The notes: generated by a model from the letters alone, not told the origin. Positions 10,041 through 18,841 are shown, counted from the stretch's first letter. The stretch is 64,000 nucleotides of DNA from an uncultured Methanoregula sp. (GCF_963677065.1 NZ_OY781872.1:677419-741418), one strand, 5' to 3'. Translations and numbers: made by a program.

Positions 10041-10420
10041 AGGTCCTGCTGGATGCAAATGCGCTGATGATGCCGGCGCAGTTCCAGATAGATCTTTTCG
10101 ACGAGCTCCGTATGCTTCTGGGTTCCTTTGAACCAGTTGTTCTCTCCGGGGTCCTGCGGGAGCTTTCAGGTCTCTCGCGGGCAAAGGGGAGAGACGGGGC
10201 AGCAGCACGCCTTGGCCTGACCATAGGTGAGAAATGCACCATTGCAGAGAGCAATGAGATGGAATCGGTATCGATCGATGCACAGGTAATCGAATACGCG
10301 ACCCGGAATTCCTGTCTGGTGGTTACCAACGACCGGCGCGTAAGAGAAGCGCTCTTTACCCGGGGCATTGGCGTAGTTTCATTAAGAAAACAGAAAAAAC
10401 TGGAGATATTGCGGAGGTAA
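10037..10420 (+). CDS. PIN domain protein (FCF1/VapC9-like)
   Basis: A 127-residue PIN-domain protein starting at the GTG that overlaps the eIF2-gamma stop (GTGA). Acidic residues expected for the Mg-dependent nuclease site are visible: LLDANAL near the N-terminus, SVSIDAQVIEYA, and VTNDRRVREAL near the end. This combination is the archaeal FCF1/UTP24-like group rather than a toxin of a VapBC pair, since no antitoxin is adjacent. Its position between eIF2-gamma and rpoE1 is a conserved archaeal arrangement. That suggests a housekeeping RNA-processing job, perhaps in rRNA maturation, which is inference. Confidence 0.85.
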   Translation: MKVLLDANALMMPAQFQIDLFDELRMLLGSFEPVVLSGVLRELSGLSRAKGRDGAAARLGLTIGEKCTIAESNEMESVSIDAQVIEYATRNSCLVVTNDRRVREALFTRGIGVVSLRKQKKLEILRR

Positions 10421-10422
10421 AT

Positions 10423-11058
10423 ATGTATCATAAACTACTTCTTGAGGATAAGGTGCGGGTTCCCCCCCAGCGTCTTGGGGAGAAACTCGAAAAAGTGATT
10501 CTTGAGGTCCTGCAGGAGCAGCTCGAGGGCAGCATTGATAAGGAGATTGGGATCTTCATCTGCGTGACAAAAGTGCTCGATGTCGGCGAGGGCGAACTCG
10601 TTCCCGGCGACGGGGGCGTGTATTACGATGTCCGGTTTGAGGCAATGGCGCTCAGGCTTGCCCTCCAGGAGGTCATCGAGGGTCTGGTTGTCGAAACCAC
10701 CAGCTTTGGCGCATTCGTCAGCCTCGGACCGATAGATGCAATGTTGCACGTCAGCCAGATCTCCGATGAGTACATCAACTACGACGAGAAGAATGCCCGC
10801 CTCATCTGCCAGGAGTCCAAACGCTACATCGGTGTCGGGGACGTTGTCCGGGTCCGTGTGGTCACTCTCTCGCTGAACGAGCGCGAACCACGGGACAGCA
10901 AGATCGGCCTCACCATGCGCCAGGCGGGTCTTGGCACGGCGCTCTGGCTTGAGGAAGAGATCGCAAAGGAGAAAGAGAAAGGCAGCCAGCCTGCCACTGC
11001 CGTAAAGGAACGGCCAGCAGGAAAGGGAAAGAGGAAGGAGAATGCCTCCGGCGAATAA
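10423..11058 (+). CDS. rpoE1: DNA-directed RNA polymerase subunit E' (Rpo7)
   Basis: A 211-residue subunit of the archaeal RNA polymerase stalk, homologous to eukaryotic Rpb7. It has the N-terminal tip domain (KLLLEDKVRVPPQRLGEKL) and a C-terminal S1 RNA-binding domain (VVETTSFGAFVSLGPIDAMLHVSQI). The C-terminal tail is Lys/Glu rich. The start has GGAGGTAA in front of the ATG. Its last 17 bases overlap rpoE2 and it directly follows the PIN gene, forming a translation/transcription operon. Confidence 0.95.
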   Translation: MYHKLLLEDKVRVPPQRLGEKLEKVILEVLQEQLEGSIDKEIGIFICVTKVLDVGEGELVPGDGGVYYDVRFEAMALRLALQEVIEGLVVETTSFGAFVSLGPIDAMLHVSQISDEYINYDEKNARLICQESKRYIGVGDVVRVRVVTLSLNEREPRDSKIGLTMRQAGLGTALWLEEEIAKEKEKGSQPATAVKERPAGKGKRKENASGE

Positions 11059-11248
11059 GAAGAAACAGGGAAAAGTCTGCCGCGACTGCCACCGGGTAGT
11101 TGACGGTGAGAACTGTGTAGTCTGTGGTACAACAAATTTAAGCGAGGACTGGTCCGGATACCTCGTTATCATCGATCCGGAAAACTCGGAAGTTGCCAAA
11201 CGGATGAACATCAAGCTTCCGGGCCGTTATGCGCTGAAGGTCCGCTGA
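11042..11248 (+). CDS. rpoE2: DNA-directed RNA polymerase subunit E'' (Spt4-like)
   Basis: A 68-residue zinc-binding protein (CRDCHRVV then CVVCGTTNL) with SEDWSGYLVIIDP and an AKRMNIKLPGRYALKVR ending. It is the archaeal Spt4 homologue, which pairs with Spt5 and supports transcript elongation. It overlaps rpoE1 by 17 bases, and its stop shares one base with the next ATG (TGATG). Confidence 0.95.
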   Translation: MPPANKKKQGKVCRDCHRVVDGENCVVCGTTNLSEDWSGYLVIIDPENSEVAKRMNIKLPGRYALKVR

Positions 11249-11733
11249 TGCTCACTCTTCCCGAAGAGCACCGCCGGCTCTTCAAGGAACCGTTTGGCGA
11301 GCTCCATCGTGAGATCGAGGAGCTCCTCCCCCGTCTTTCCGGCCATATGGTCTGTGCAGTCGGGGATGTTGTCACGTACAATCTCCAGAAGCACGGGATC
11401 GTTCCCGATGTGGCAGTTGTCGATGGCTACACGATGCGGACGCCCTGCAGCAGGATACCGGAAGTCACCAGTACCTGTACCATGGTCAAGAACCCGGCAG
11501 GAACGCTGACCGACGAACTGATCGAGGCTCTCGACCGGGCAGTCGCACATCCTCCCACGACCCTCGTTGTCGATGGGGAGGAAGACCTGGCAGTCATCCC
11601 CATGGTGATCGCAGCCCCGCTTGGGGCTATCGTTCTCTACGGCCAGCCGGGGGAAGGGGTTGTATTCAGGACCGTGACCCCGGAAGCTAAGGAAACGGCG
11701 AGAATCTTCCTCAGCCACTTCATCCGTTCATAA
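11248..11733 (+). CDS. GTP-dependent dephospho-CoA kinase (DUF359 family)
   Basis: A 161-residue protein of the archaeal DUF359 family, whose characterised member phosphorylates dephospho-CoA with GTP in the last step of coenzyme A synthesis. The conserved blocks are VCAVGDVVTYNL, VAVVDGYTMR, VKNPAGTLTDEL and VVDGEEDLAVIP, with APLGAIVLYGQPGEGVV near the end. The fold is thiamine pyrophosphokinase-like. It starts on the overlap with rpoE2 and ends about 110 bases before the ribosomal S24e promoter. Confidence 0.88.
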   Translation: MLTLPEEHRRLFKEPFGELHREIEELLPRLSGHMVCAVGDVVTYNLQKHGIVPDVAVVDGYTMRTPCSRIPEVTSTCTMVKNPAGTLTDELIEALDRAVAHPPTTLVVDGEEDLAVIPMVIAAPLGAIVLYGQPGEGVVFRTVTPEAKETARIFLSHFIRS

Positions 11734-11804
11734 GCCTGGGGATTCCGGCAAGACCCGATAATACCGGATCCTGTTTTTGTATTTCCTCTCAGGACGGGGT
11801 CACA

Positions 11805-11815
11805 TTTTAAATAAA
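11805..11815 (+). promoter_or_regulatory. TATA-box promoter of the S24e-S27ae-Kae1/Bud32 unit
   Basis: TTTTAAATAAA lies about 30 bases upstream of the ATG at 11843 in a 109-base gap. It probably drives rps24e and the closely packed genes after it. Confidence 0.55.
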
Positions 11816-11842
11816 CCGGTTCCCAATAATTACAGGATATCG

Positions 11843-12142
11843 ATGGACTTTGAGATCACCAGCGATAAAAGGAATGAGCTTTTATCCAGAAGAGAGGTTC
11901 AGTTTAACCTCAAATACGACGGTGCAACCCCCTCCCGCATGCAGATCATCGGGAAACTCTGCGCACTCCTGAACGTGAAGGAGCACCAGGTTACCCTTGA
12001 CACCCTGAACAGCAGCTTCGGCAAGACCGAGCTTACCGGCGCGGCACGCATCTACGACTCTGAAGAGACCAGGAACAAGACCGAGCGCCCGCATCTCGCT
12101 GCGCGCGGTATGCCCAAGCCCAAGGAAGAGGGAGCTGCATAA
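11843..12142 (+). CDS. rps24e: 30S ribosomal protein S24e
   Basis: The protein has 99 residues: [19 protein letters not shown], then a conserved [17 protein letters not shown] and [20 protein letters not shown]. This is the typical S24e core, in which the small subunit protein binds 16S rRNA. In-frame codons exist back to 11777, but the ATG at 11843 gives the family's normal N-terminus and lies about 30 bases after a TATA box. Two bases separate it from rps27ae. Confidence 0.96.
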   Translation: MDFEITSDKRNELLSRREVQFNLKYDGATPSRMQIIGKLCALLNVKEHQVTLDTLNSSFGKTELTGAARIYDSEETRNKTERPHLAARGMPKPKEEGAA

Positions 12143-12144
12143 TC

Positions 12145-12327
12145 ATGGCAGCCAAGAAGGCAGCAGCTTCCAAGGGAACCGTGAGGGGCGCCTACTTCAA
12201 GGTTGAAGGCGCAAAGGTTACCACTGCAAAGAAATACTGCCCGCGCTGCGGACCCGGTGTCATGATGGCAGACCACAAGGACCGGGCCACCTGCGGCAAA
12301 TGCGGATACACCGAATTCAGAAAATAA
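12145..12327 (+). CDS. rps27ae: 30S ribosomal protein S27ae
   Basis: A 60-residue basic zinc-ribbon protein with CPRCGPGV and CGKCGYTEF metal-binding pairs, preceded by a Lys/Ala-rich N-terminus. It is the archaeal counterpart of the ribosomal part of eukaryotic ubiquitin-S27a. It sits directly between rps24e and the Kae1-Bud32 fusion, a widespread archaeal order. Confidence 0.96.
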   Translation: MAAKKAAASKGTVRGAYFKVEGAKVTTAKKYCPRCGPGVMMADHKDRATCGKCGYTEFRK

Positions 12328-12333
12328 GCACCA

Positions 12334-13920
12334 ATGCCTGTTTTTGGGCAGATACTCGGGATTGAGGGCACTGCCTGGAATCTCAGTGCCGCTCTTTTTG
12401 ATCACGATCTTCTTGCTCTTGCATCGCGTCCGTACCGCCCTGCACAGGGGGGAATTCACCCCCGGGAAGCAGCGCAGCACCACGCGTCAGTGATGAACGA
12501 ACTCATCGGCTCGGTCCTCTCAGAGCCGGAGAAGGTCAGCGGGATAGCATTTTCCCAGGGACCGGGTCTTGGTCCCTGCCTTCGCACGGTAGCCACGGCA
12601 GCCCGCTCCCTTGCGCTTGCGCTCGATGTCCCGCTTGTCGGGGTCAACCACTGCGTTGCCCACGTGGAGATCGGGTGTTTTGCCACCGGGTGCAAAGACC
12701 CCATAGTCCTCTATGCAAGCGGGGCAAACACCCAGGTGATCGGGTACCTGAACGGGCGGTATCGTATCTTTGGAGAGACGCTCGATATCGGGATCGGCAA
12801 TGCCCTGGACAAATTCGCCCGGGCAAAGAACTTCCCTCACCCAGGGGGCCCCCTTATCGAAACACATGCAACGGGCGGCCGGTATATCGAACTCCCCTAT
12901 ACGGTAAAAGGGATGGATCTTGCCTTCTCGGGCCTCATCTCGGCTGCAAAAGAGAGCCGGGCACCGCTTGCAGATGTCTGTTACAGCCTTCAGGAGACAG
13001 CGTTTGCCATGTGCGTGGAAGTGACGGAGCGGGCACTCTCCCTGTCCGGTAAAGATGAAGTGCTCCTGGTCGGGGGTGTGGGGGCGAACCGGCGCCTCCA
13101 GGAGATGCTCAGGATCATGTGCGAGGAGCGCGGGGCACGGTTCTTTGTGCCCGAACAGAAATATCTCGGAGATAACGGGGCCATGATTGCCTACACGGGT
13201 AAACTGATGCTGGAGAGCGGAACATCGCTCCCGATCGAGGCCTCGCAGGTCAACCCCTCGTTCCGTTCGGACGAGGTCGAAGTGACCTGGAAGCGGGATC
13301 CGGCGAAGCCTGTGCCGGGCGCCACCGGCAGGCAGAAAGACGCACCAAGACAGGGTGCGGAAGCGGTGATCACCTTTGGACCGGCCGTGGTTGAAAAATA
13401 CCGGGTTGCAAAAAAATACCGGGTTCCTGCCCTGGACCGGCGCCTGGTAACCGAGCGGACCCGGGCAGAGGCGCGGCTCATCCATGCAGCCCGGAAAGGC
13501 GGCGTACCAACCCCTGTCCTGCACGACATCACTGCCGATACCATCGTGATGGAGCGGATTCCAGGCACCCTGCTCACCGACGACCTGAACGAGAAGAACC
13601 TCATAAATGCGGGCAGTACCATTGGAAAACTGCATTCAGCAGGGCTCATGCACGGGGATCTCACCACGAGCAACCTTGTCCTGCGCGATGGGGACGGGAC
13701 TTGTGTCCTGATCGATTTCGGACTTGCGCAGGTGACCCAGGAGATCGAACAGCGGGGCGTTGACATCCACGTCCTCTACCAGACCCTGGAGAGTACGGCT
13801 CCCGACCGGTGTGCTATCCTCAAGGCGGCATTCGAATCGGGGTACAGGGAGACATTTGCCGGGGCCGATGAGATCCTTGCACGGGAACACGAGATCGAAC
13901 TCCGGGGGAGATACCTGTGA
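12334..13920 (+). CDS. kae1: Bifunctional tRNA threonylcarbamoyladenosine synthase Kae1 / Bud32 kinase
   Basis: A 528-residue fusion of two KEOPS subunits that make t6A at position 37 of ANN-decoding tRNAs. The Kae1 half (about 1-325) shows the metal-binding HCVAH (His106, His110), FSQGPGLGPCLR, ASGANTQVI and GGVGANRRLQ. The Bud32 half (about 345-528) is a small atypical kinase with MHGDLTTSN and LIDFGLAQ and no long activation segment. The fused form is common in euryarchaea. The ITPase gene overlaps its stop by 4 bases (GTGA). Confidence 0.96.
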   Translation: MPVFGQILGIEGTAWNLSAALFDHDLLALASRPYRPAQGGIHPREAAQHHASVMNELIGSVLSEPEKVSGIAFSQGPGLGPCLRTVATAARSLALALDVPLVGVNHCVAHVEIGCFATGCKDPIVLYASGANTQVIGYLNGRYRIFGETLDIGIGNALDKFARAKNFPHPGGPLIETHATGGRYIELPYTVKGMDLAFSGLISAAKESRAPLADVCYSLQETAFAMCVEVTERALSLSGKDEVLLVGGVGANRRLQEMLRIMCEERGARFFVPEQKYLGDNGAMIAYTGKLMLESGTSLPIEASQVNPSFRSDEVEVTWKRDPAKPVPGATGRQKDAPRQGAEAVITFGPAVVEKYRVAKKYRVPALDRRLVTERTRAEARLIHAARKGGVPTPVLHDITADTIVMERIPGTLLTDDLNEKNLINAGSTIGKLHSAGLMHGDLTTSNLVLRDGDGTCVLIDFGLAQVTQEIEQRGVDIHVLYQTLESTAPDRCAILKAAFESGYRETFAGADEILAREHEIELRGRYL

Positions 13921-14495
13921 AGATCACGATGGTGACCGGCAATGCTAACAAAGCCCGGGAAGTTGCAGCCTTCTTCGGGGGGATGCTCGAAGTATCCCAC
14001 GTCACCCTGGACCTCCCCGAACACCGTTCGGAGGATGTCGGGGAGATTGCCGAAGGCAAAGCCCGGTTTGCGTACGCGCAGCTCAAAACCCCGCTTATCG
14101 TGGACGATACGGGCTTTTCCATCCGCGCACTCAACGGATTCCCTGGCCCTTATGCCGCCTATGTCCAGCAATCCATCGGCAATACCGGTATCCTGAAACT
14201 GATGGAAGGCCGGACGGACCGGGCTGCACACTTCACAACGGCGATTGCCTATGCGGACGCGAGGGGAGTGCGGGTTTTTCCGGGAATCCTCGACGGGCAG
14301 ATCACCCACACTCCCCGGGGGGATGGCGGGTTTGGTTACGATCCCATCTTCGAGATCGGGGGAAAAACGCTCGCCGAGATCCCCATGGAAGAGAAGAGCA
14401 AAATGTCCCACCGGGCCCGGGCGCTTGCCGGGTTCCATGACTGGTTTGTAACAGATACACGGCAGACCGGAGAACCCCGTAACACAAACGGTTAA
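13917..14495 (+). CDS. XTP/dITP diphosphatase (Ham1/RdgB family)
   Basis: A 192-residue house-cleaning pyrophosphatase that hydrolyses ITP, dITP and XTP to monophosphates. Start GTG overlaps the preceding stop. Diagnostic blocks are TGNANKAREV, VDDTGFSIRALNGFPGPYAAY and GDGGFGYDPIFEIGGKTLAEI. Length and motifs are complete. It is translationally linked to Kae1-Bud32. Confidence 0.95.
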   Translation: MKITMVTGNANKAREVAAFFGGMLEVSHVTLDLPEHRSEDVGEIAEGKARFAYAQLKTPLIVDDTGFSIRALNGFPGPYAAYVQQSIGNTGILKLMEGRTDRAAHFTTAIAYADARGVRVFPGILDGQITHTPRGDGGFGYDPIFEIGGKTLAEIPMEEKSKMSHRARALAGFHDWFVTDTRQTGEPRNTNG

Positions 14496-14540
14496 GAAGT
14501 CTTACAGCTTTGTTATAAGGGCAGACAGGAGTGTTTCTTA

Positions 14541-14687
14541 ATGGCAAAGTTTCCAGAAGCCGAAGCCCGGTTACTCAACGTGAAAATATGCATGCACTGT
14601 AATGCACGCAATGCAATTCGTGCAACCAGCTGCCGCAAGTGCGGTTACCAGAACCTGCGGCCCAAGAACAAGGAACGGAAAGCGTAA
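14541..14687 (+). CDS. rpl40e: 50S ribosomal protein L40e
   Basis: A short gene of 48 codons: [20 protein letters not shown], then [15 protein letters not shown] and [11 protein letters not shown]. It has one zinc ribbon (CMHC and CRKC). The sequence is characteristic of archaeal L40e, the ribosomal part of eukaryotic ubiquitin-L40. It lies 45 bases after the ITPase gene, and a T-run follows at 14711. Confidence 0.95.
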   Translation: MAKFPEAEARLLNVKICMHCNARNAIRATSCRKCGYQNLRPKNKERKA

Positions 14688-14710
14688 TCAAAATTAAAAT
14701 ATCCAGATTC

Positions 14711-14716
14711 TTTTTT
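14711..14716 (+). terminator. T-run terminator after rpl40e
   Basis: A run of six T on the coding strand 23 bases after the L40e stop fits an archaeal intrinsic terminator for the S24e-L40e unit. Confidence 0.4.
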
Positions 14717-14913
14717 CCGGTCCTGCCGGTTTTTACAACAGATGCAGTGCAGTATCACATGCACAGCCGGTGGCACCATGGCCCCGGGCAGTACAAAACG
14801 CAAGGATTCCCGCAGGGCCTTGGAATTTTAAAAAAGAACTTTTAGAATACCGGAGGGTTTCCTGTTCTGACCGGTCTCATCCGGAACAGAGTACGCAGAA
14901 TTTTTGTGCGGGA

Positions 14914-15564
14914 TTATGCCGTATAATACGTTACCCGCTTGCCTTTCTTGGCATATTCACCGGCAAAGGTCTCGATATTGCGCTTGTACCCGATACGGTC
15001 GACAAACCCGAGTGAGCGGAGTTTTTCCCGGACCCGCATGACATCCGCCTCGTCCGCCCAGTCTTTCGTGTACACGTAGATCACCTTGCGGTTGTCCCGG
15101 GAATCGGGATTGGGTTTGGCCGTACTCACTTTTGCCGAGATACCCAGTTCGAGTGCAACCGTCGCATCCCGGACCTTCTTCCACGCAGCATCGGCGAGAT
15201 CCGGCTCCTGGAAGATCAGCCATTTGCCGGCATTCTCGTCTTCGATGGCTTCGGGAGCGCTGCCGGGAGCGTCAAGAACAATCCAGTACATCTGGGTGGT
15301 CTTTGAGGGAAGAGTCCCTTCCCCTTCGCAGAGCATCCGGTAGATCGTATCGATACCGGAGAACCGGTTGATCATAGCTTCTGCCAGCTGGGGGTATTCT
15401 TCCCGGAATGCATCGAAGATAGCGGAGAGCTCCGCTTTGAAGTCGATACCTTCCTCAACGTACATGTACAGGTACCTGCCCTGTTCCCGCAACCTGCGGT
15501 TCAGGAGATGCTCGAAGATGCCGTATGCCACATCAGCCAGCGCTTCGGGATCGACTTCAGCCAT
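14914..15564 (-). CDS. Conserved protein (putative phosphothreonine-lyase/DUF1917-like)
   Basis: A 216-residue cytoplasmic protein with no signal peptide. The frame is open for another 84 codons upstream, but homology-like character begins at MAEVDPEALADVAYGIFEHLL, so the ATG at 15564 is chosen. Conserved-looking blocks are KWLIFQEPDLADAAWKKVRD, LGISAKVST, VIYVYTKDWADEADV and a basic C-terminus. The block from KWLIF onward resembles proteins annotated as putative phosphothreonine lyase or DUF1917, where a ligand-binding Lys/Arg pocket is supposed. I do not assign a reaction. It is transcribed away from htpX. Confidence 0.6.
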   Translation of the reverse strand: MAEVDPEALADVAYGIFEHLLNRRLREQGRYLYMYVEEGIDFKAELSAIFDAFREEYPQLAEAMINRFSGIDTIYRMLCEGEGTLPSKTTQMYWIVLDAPGSAPEAIEDENAGKWLIFQEPDLADAAWKKVRDATVALELGISAKVSTAKPNPDSRDNRKVIYVYTKDWADEADVMRVREKLRSLGFVDRIGYKRNIETFAGEYAKKGKRVTYYTA

Positions 15565-15732
15565 AAGTACCAGTCGGCTGTTGGCAAAAAAATAGTTTCC
15601 TGTATTGATCCAAAAAACCCGGAGCAGGACCCGGAACAGATACTGATTCTGCCATTGCCTGCGGCGCTGGAGAAGGTGTGCACTCACCCAGAAAATCCGC
15701 CCATTCTGAACCCGGATTATTGGGATAATCGA

Positions 15733-15744
15733 ATAATTTAAAAG
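15733..15744 (+). promoter_or_regulatory. TATA-box promoter of htpX
   Basis: ATAATTTAAAAG lies about 27-30 bases before the htpX ATG at 15770, predicting an almost leaderless transcript. Confidence 0.5.
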
Positions 15745-15769
15745 ACACGGATGAGAACATGTACTAATT

Positions 15770-16654
15770 ATGGAATGGAAACGTGACTGGGGCCTTACGG
15801 CCAGGGTCTGGTTCACCGGGTTGCTGTTATTACTGCTCTACCTGGTGTTCATGACCATCCTCCTGGCATTCGGTGTGAGTTACTGGTTCATCATTGTCAT
15901 TGCCGTAGGCATGGGATTTGTTCAGTATTTCTTCTCGGACAGGATGGTGCTCTGGTCAACCGGAGCCCGGGTTGTCGAAGCCGACGAATACCCTGATCTC
16001 CACCTGACGGTGCAAAAACTCTGCAAAGAAGCAGGTCTTCCCATGCCGAGGATCGCCATCATGCCGAGCCCGGTGCCCAATGCATTTGCTACCGGTAGGA
16101 GCCCGAAACACGCGGTTGTCGCCTGCACAGACTCTATCATGCGGCTCCTGAACAAAGATGAACTCGAGGCGGTACTGGCCCACGAGCTGGCCCATGTGAA
16201 GAACCGCGATATCCTGACCATGACGCTTGCCAGCTTCATTGCCATGATCGCTTCGATGATCATGCAGAGCTTCTTCTTCTCGGCACTGTTCGGCGGGAAC
16301 AACCGGGAGAATGGCGGTGCATGGATCGTTATCTGGATTGTATCTATCATAGTGTACGCGATCAGCACCCTGCTCATCCTGGCACTCTCGCGATACCGGG
16401 AATTTGCCGCAGACCGGGGCAGCGCCATGATCACCAGGAATCCCAGGGCACTCATATCAGCCCTCAACAAGATCAGCGGACGGATGGATGTGATCCCACC
16501 CCAGGCCAAGGCAAAGGTTGAGGGAGCAAATGCCTTCTTCATCATTCCGGCACTATCGGGAAATTCCATCATGGAGCTCTTCTCAACCCACCCGGCGCTC
16601 GAGAAGCGGATAGCAAACCTCCAGAAAGTCGAGGCCGAACTCCGGGGCTACTAA
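15770..16654 (+). CDS. htpX: Zinc metalloprotease HtpX homolog
   Basis: A 294-residue M48-family membrane protease involved in quality control of membrane proteins. Two N-terminal membrane helices (about 15-55) precede the catalytic domain. That domain has the zinc motif HELAH at residues 138-142, a further ligand in EFAAD near residue 211, and two more hydrophobic segments between (about 150-172 and 185-206). ATPNAF-like substrate-strand residues appear as PVPNAFATG. Length is normal for the family. A T-run follows the stop. Confidence 0.93.
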   Translation: MEWKRDWGLTARVWFTGLLLLLLYLVFMTILLAFGVSYWFIIVIAVGMGFVQYFFSDRMVLWSTGARVVEADEYPDLHLTVQKLCKEAGLPMPRIAIMPSPVPNAFATGRSPKHAVVACTDSIMRLLNKDELEAVLAHELAHVKNRDILTMTLASFIAMIASMIMQSFFFSALFGGNNRENGGAWIVIWIVSIIVYAISTLLILALSRYREFAADRGSAMITRNPRALISALNKISGRMDVIPPQAKAKVEGANAFFIIPALSGNSIMELFSTHPALEKRIANLQKVEAELRGY

Positions 16655-16662
16655 CTTTTTTA
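16655..16662 (+). terminator. T-run terminator after htpX
   Basis: CTTTTTTA immediately after the htpX stop codon. This is an oligo-T terminator candidate separating htpX from the tRNA genes. Confidence 0.4.
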
Positions 16663-16706
16663 AAAATTCCTTCCGGCAAGCGAAAAAGTACGGGAAACCA
16701 GAGACA

Positions 16707-16716
16707 ATTATTAATA
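16707..16716 (+). promoter_or_regulatory. TATA-box promoter of the tRNA pair
   Basis: ATTATTAATA lies about 30 bases upstream of the first base of tRNA-Gly, the expected archaeal spacing for a tRNA promoter. The four-base gap to tRNA-Val means one promoter probably serves both. Confidence 0.6.
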
Positions 16717-16745
16717 CACTGCCACACCAAAATTGTAGAGCACGT

Positions 16746-16816
16746 GCATCGATGGTCTAGAGGTATGACTTAGGCCTTCCAAGCCTATAGCCCGGGTTCG
16801 ATTCCCGGTCGATGCA
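16746..16816 (+). tRNA. tRNA-Gly (anticodon TCC)
   Basis: A 71-base cloverleaf. The acceptor GCATCGA pairs with TCGATGC, discriminator A. The anticodon stem TAGGC/GCCTA encloses the loop CTTCCAA with TCC at 16778-16780. The T arm has GGTTCGATTCC. CCA is not encoded. No intron is present. Confidence 0.95.
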
Positions 16817-16820
16817 TTCA

Positions 16821-16894
16821 GGGCTCGTGGTCTAGTTGGCTATGACGTCGCCTTCACACGGCGAAGATCTCGAGTTCGAATCTCGACGGGCCCA
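16821..16894 (+). tRNA. tRNA-Val (anticodon CAC)
   Basis: A 74-base cloverleaf four bases after tRNA-Gly. The acceptor GGGCTCG pairs with CGGGCCC (one G-T pair), discriminator A. The anticodon stem TCGCC/GGCGA holds the loop TTCACAC with CAC at 16855-16857. The T arm has AGTTCGAATCT. CCA is not encoded. Confidence 0.95.
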
Positions 16895-16960
16895 CTGATT
16901 CTGGATGTTTTTTGTCCGGACCGCTCTTTTTTTATCGCCTTTGCCGAATAGATCCTGTAC

Positions 16961-18052
16961 ATGAGACCGGTCTTTGTCAGCGGAGTTTCAAGGGATTGCG
17001 GGGATAATGTTCTTGCCGCAACTATCCGCGAGACCCTTGTTGATGCAACGGACGATTTTACCTGGCTGAAGGATGGCGACACAGTTCTTTTAAAGCCGGC
17101 GCTGAATTCCGGGAACCCCTATCCCTCCACAACCCACCCGCTCGCACTTTCGGTCACGGCGGGCATCCTGGAGGAGCAGGGAGCACGGGTCTTGATCGGC
17201 GACCAGTCCGGGATCGAGCATGTCCTCCACCATCCCAGCGGGGTAATCCGGGGCGGCAGCCGGGAGAACTTTATCAGTTCCGGAATGGGAGCAGGACTGA
17301 AGAGCCGGTTTGTCAGTTTCGAAGACGAAGGATGGGACTCCGGATTTTACCATCATGAGTCAGATCGCACCCGTTCCTGGGCCCGTGGCTTTTTCATCTC
17401 CCGTTGGGCAGCAAAAGCAGACCATATCATCTGCCTGCCCCGCCTCAGTACCCACAGCCAGGCAGGCGCCACCCTCGGGCTGAAATGTATGGTGGGCATG
17501 CTCCGGGAAGACAGCAGGATGGAGTTCCATGCCAACGGGCCGTACAATTCATTCATTCTGGGCGCTGCAAAAGGGAGCTCGCTGGTTTCCCATAATGATG
17601 GGTCCGGCACGTTCTTTGAGAAGATTGTCGAGATCAGCGATGCCATACGGGAGAAGCTGCGCCTCACCCTTGTTGTTGCGACAAAGGCACAGGCAACCTT
17701 CGGGCCGGACCGGTACAGTCTCCGGCTGGGACCTGTGGGTCTTGGAAAAGCGTACGTCACCAGCCCGGACCCGGGGCTGGTATTTGCAAGCGCTGATCCG
17801 GTTGCCGCAGAGGCCTTTGCCCTTGCGCTGCTCAGGGGTCTCAAATCCAAAATCCCATTCTGGCAAGAATTCTCTGAACGCAGTATCCTGTTCTCCAACC
17901 CGAATGTCCGGAATCTTCTTAAAATTCCGGTAAAGGATCACCCGTACATCCGGCACGCAATGAAGATCGGTCTGGGTGAGATGCCCGGCCGGATCGTTTA
18001 CCGGAATGTTCCGGATGTTGTTACAGAGCAGCTGGACCGCGAACTGCGGTGA
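16961..18052 (+). CDS. DUF362 domain-containing protein
   Basis: A 363-residue DUF362 protein. The N-terminal region shows VLLKPALNSGNPYPSTTHPLAL and VLIGDQSGIEHV, the middle has DHIICLPRLSTHSQAGATLGLKCMVG and the C-terminal third PVAAEAFALALL. These fit the domain found in several iron-sulfur and uncharacterised archaeal proteins. No ferredoxin cysteine cluster is fused to it here. No membrane segment is seen and the reaction is unknown. Confidence 0.8.
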   Translation: MRPVFVSGVSRDCGDNVLAATIRETLVDATDDFTWLKDGDTVLLKPALNSGNPYPSTTHPLALSVTAGILEEQGARVLIGDQSGIEHVLHHPSGVIRGGSRENFISSGMGAGLKSRFVSFEDEGWDSGFYHHESDRTRSWARGFFISRWAAKADHIICLPRLSTHSQAGATLGLKCMVGMLREDSRMEFHANGPYNSFILGAAKGSSLVSHNDGSGTFFEKIVEISDAIREKLRLTLVVATKAQATFGPDRYSLRLGPVGLGKAYVTSPDPGLVFASADPVAAEAFALALLRGLKSKIPFWQEFSERSILFSNPNVRNLLKIPVKDHPYIRHAMKIGLGEMPGRIVYRNVPDVVTEQLDRELR

Positions 18053-18208
18053 TTGTCGCGCTTTCCGCCATATTTCCACTGGAAACAAAGGGGTATCTAT
18101 ATGCTTGTAATGCGGCTCTATAGATCGCCTGTGCATTGCATAACCGCGTACGGCAATGCCGGTTATCCATAAGGATCAGCATTGGGGGTCAACAGCTGAC
18201 ATCCCCGC

Positions 18209-18841
18209 TCAGGAAGATCCTTCCGGTATCCCGGGGGGATGGCGGAAGAAGATGGCGATGATGACGAACGGGAAGAAATAAATGATGTCATAGTAGGGGA
18301 AACCGGAGAGGAGGACCGCGATCCCGAATAGGGAAACCCCTACAGGCACAAGGTACTTTTTCTGCAGGAAGATTGCTTCAGCACGGGTAAGTTCCGGAAC
18401 AAGCAGGGACGGGCGGGCCCGGCAGGCATAGTACCAGGCACCGGCCAGCAGGAGTGCAAGAACCAGATAATTGAGCTGGAAGACTATGTCCGATATCGGG
18501 ATTTCAGAGCCGTCTGAAGTGAATGACTGGGTGAACGGGACGAAGACGACCACCATGAGGGAGAGGAGATGAATATAGAGGAAACGGGAATCGTATGTTT
18601 TCATCCGGTGGAACATCTGGAAGTAGAAGAGCCAGAACATGCCGAGGATGAGGAACGCCCCGATAAAATCCAGAACCGAAAGGAGCGTGGTATCGATGAA
18701 CCGGAAGAAGGCGGTAGTTTCAGTCAGCGTTCCGGCCGGGGGAAACTGGAGGTTGCGGATCATCAGGGTCATGGTGAAGGCATAGATGCCGTTTGTAAGG
18801 CGCTCAAGGTTGACTTTGTTGATCGGTTCTGAAACAACCAT
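18209..18841 (-). CDS. TMEM175/DUF1211-type integral membrane protein
   Basis: A 210-residue protein with six hydrophobic segments. The N-terminal NLERLTNGIYAFTMTLMIRNL corresponds to the FSDGVFA-type first helix of the TMEM175 (DUF1211) potassium-channel family. FYFQMFHRMKTYDSRFLYIHLLSLMVVVFVPFTQSF fits the family's third helix region. The Asp of the usual FSD motif is Asn here. A cation channel role is inferred from the family only. The gene is alone between convergent and divergent neighbours. Confidence 0.75.
   Translation of the reverse strand: MVVSEPINKVNLERLTNGIYAFTMTLMIRNLQFPPAGTLTETTAFFRFIDTTLLSVLDFIGAFLILGMFWLFYFQMFHRMKTYDSRFLYIHLLSLMVVVFVPFTQSFTSDGSEIPISDIVFQLNYLVLALLLAGAWYYACRARPSLLVPELTRAEAIFLQKKYLVPVGVSLFGIAVLLSGFPYYDIIYFFPFVIIAIFFRHPPGIPEGSS

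Noticed and set aside
10037-10420. VapC toxin of a toxin-antitoxin pair
   Set aside because: No antitoxin gene is adjacent and the gene is embedded by overlap in a translation/transcription operon, matching the FCF1-like housekeeping group.
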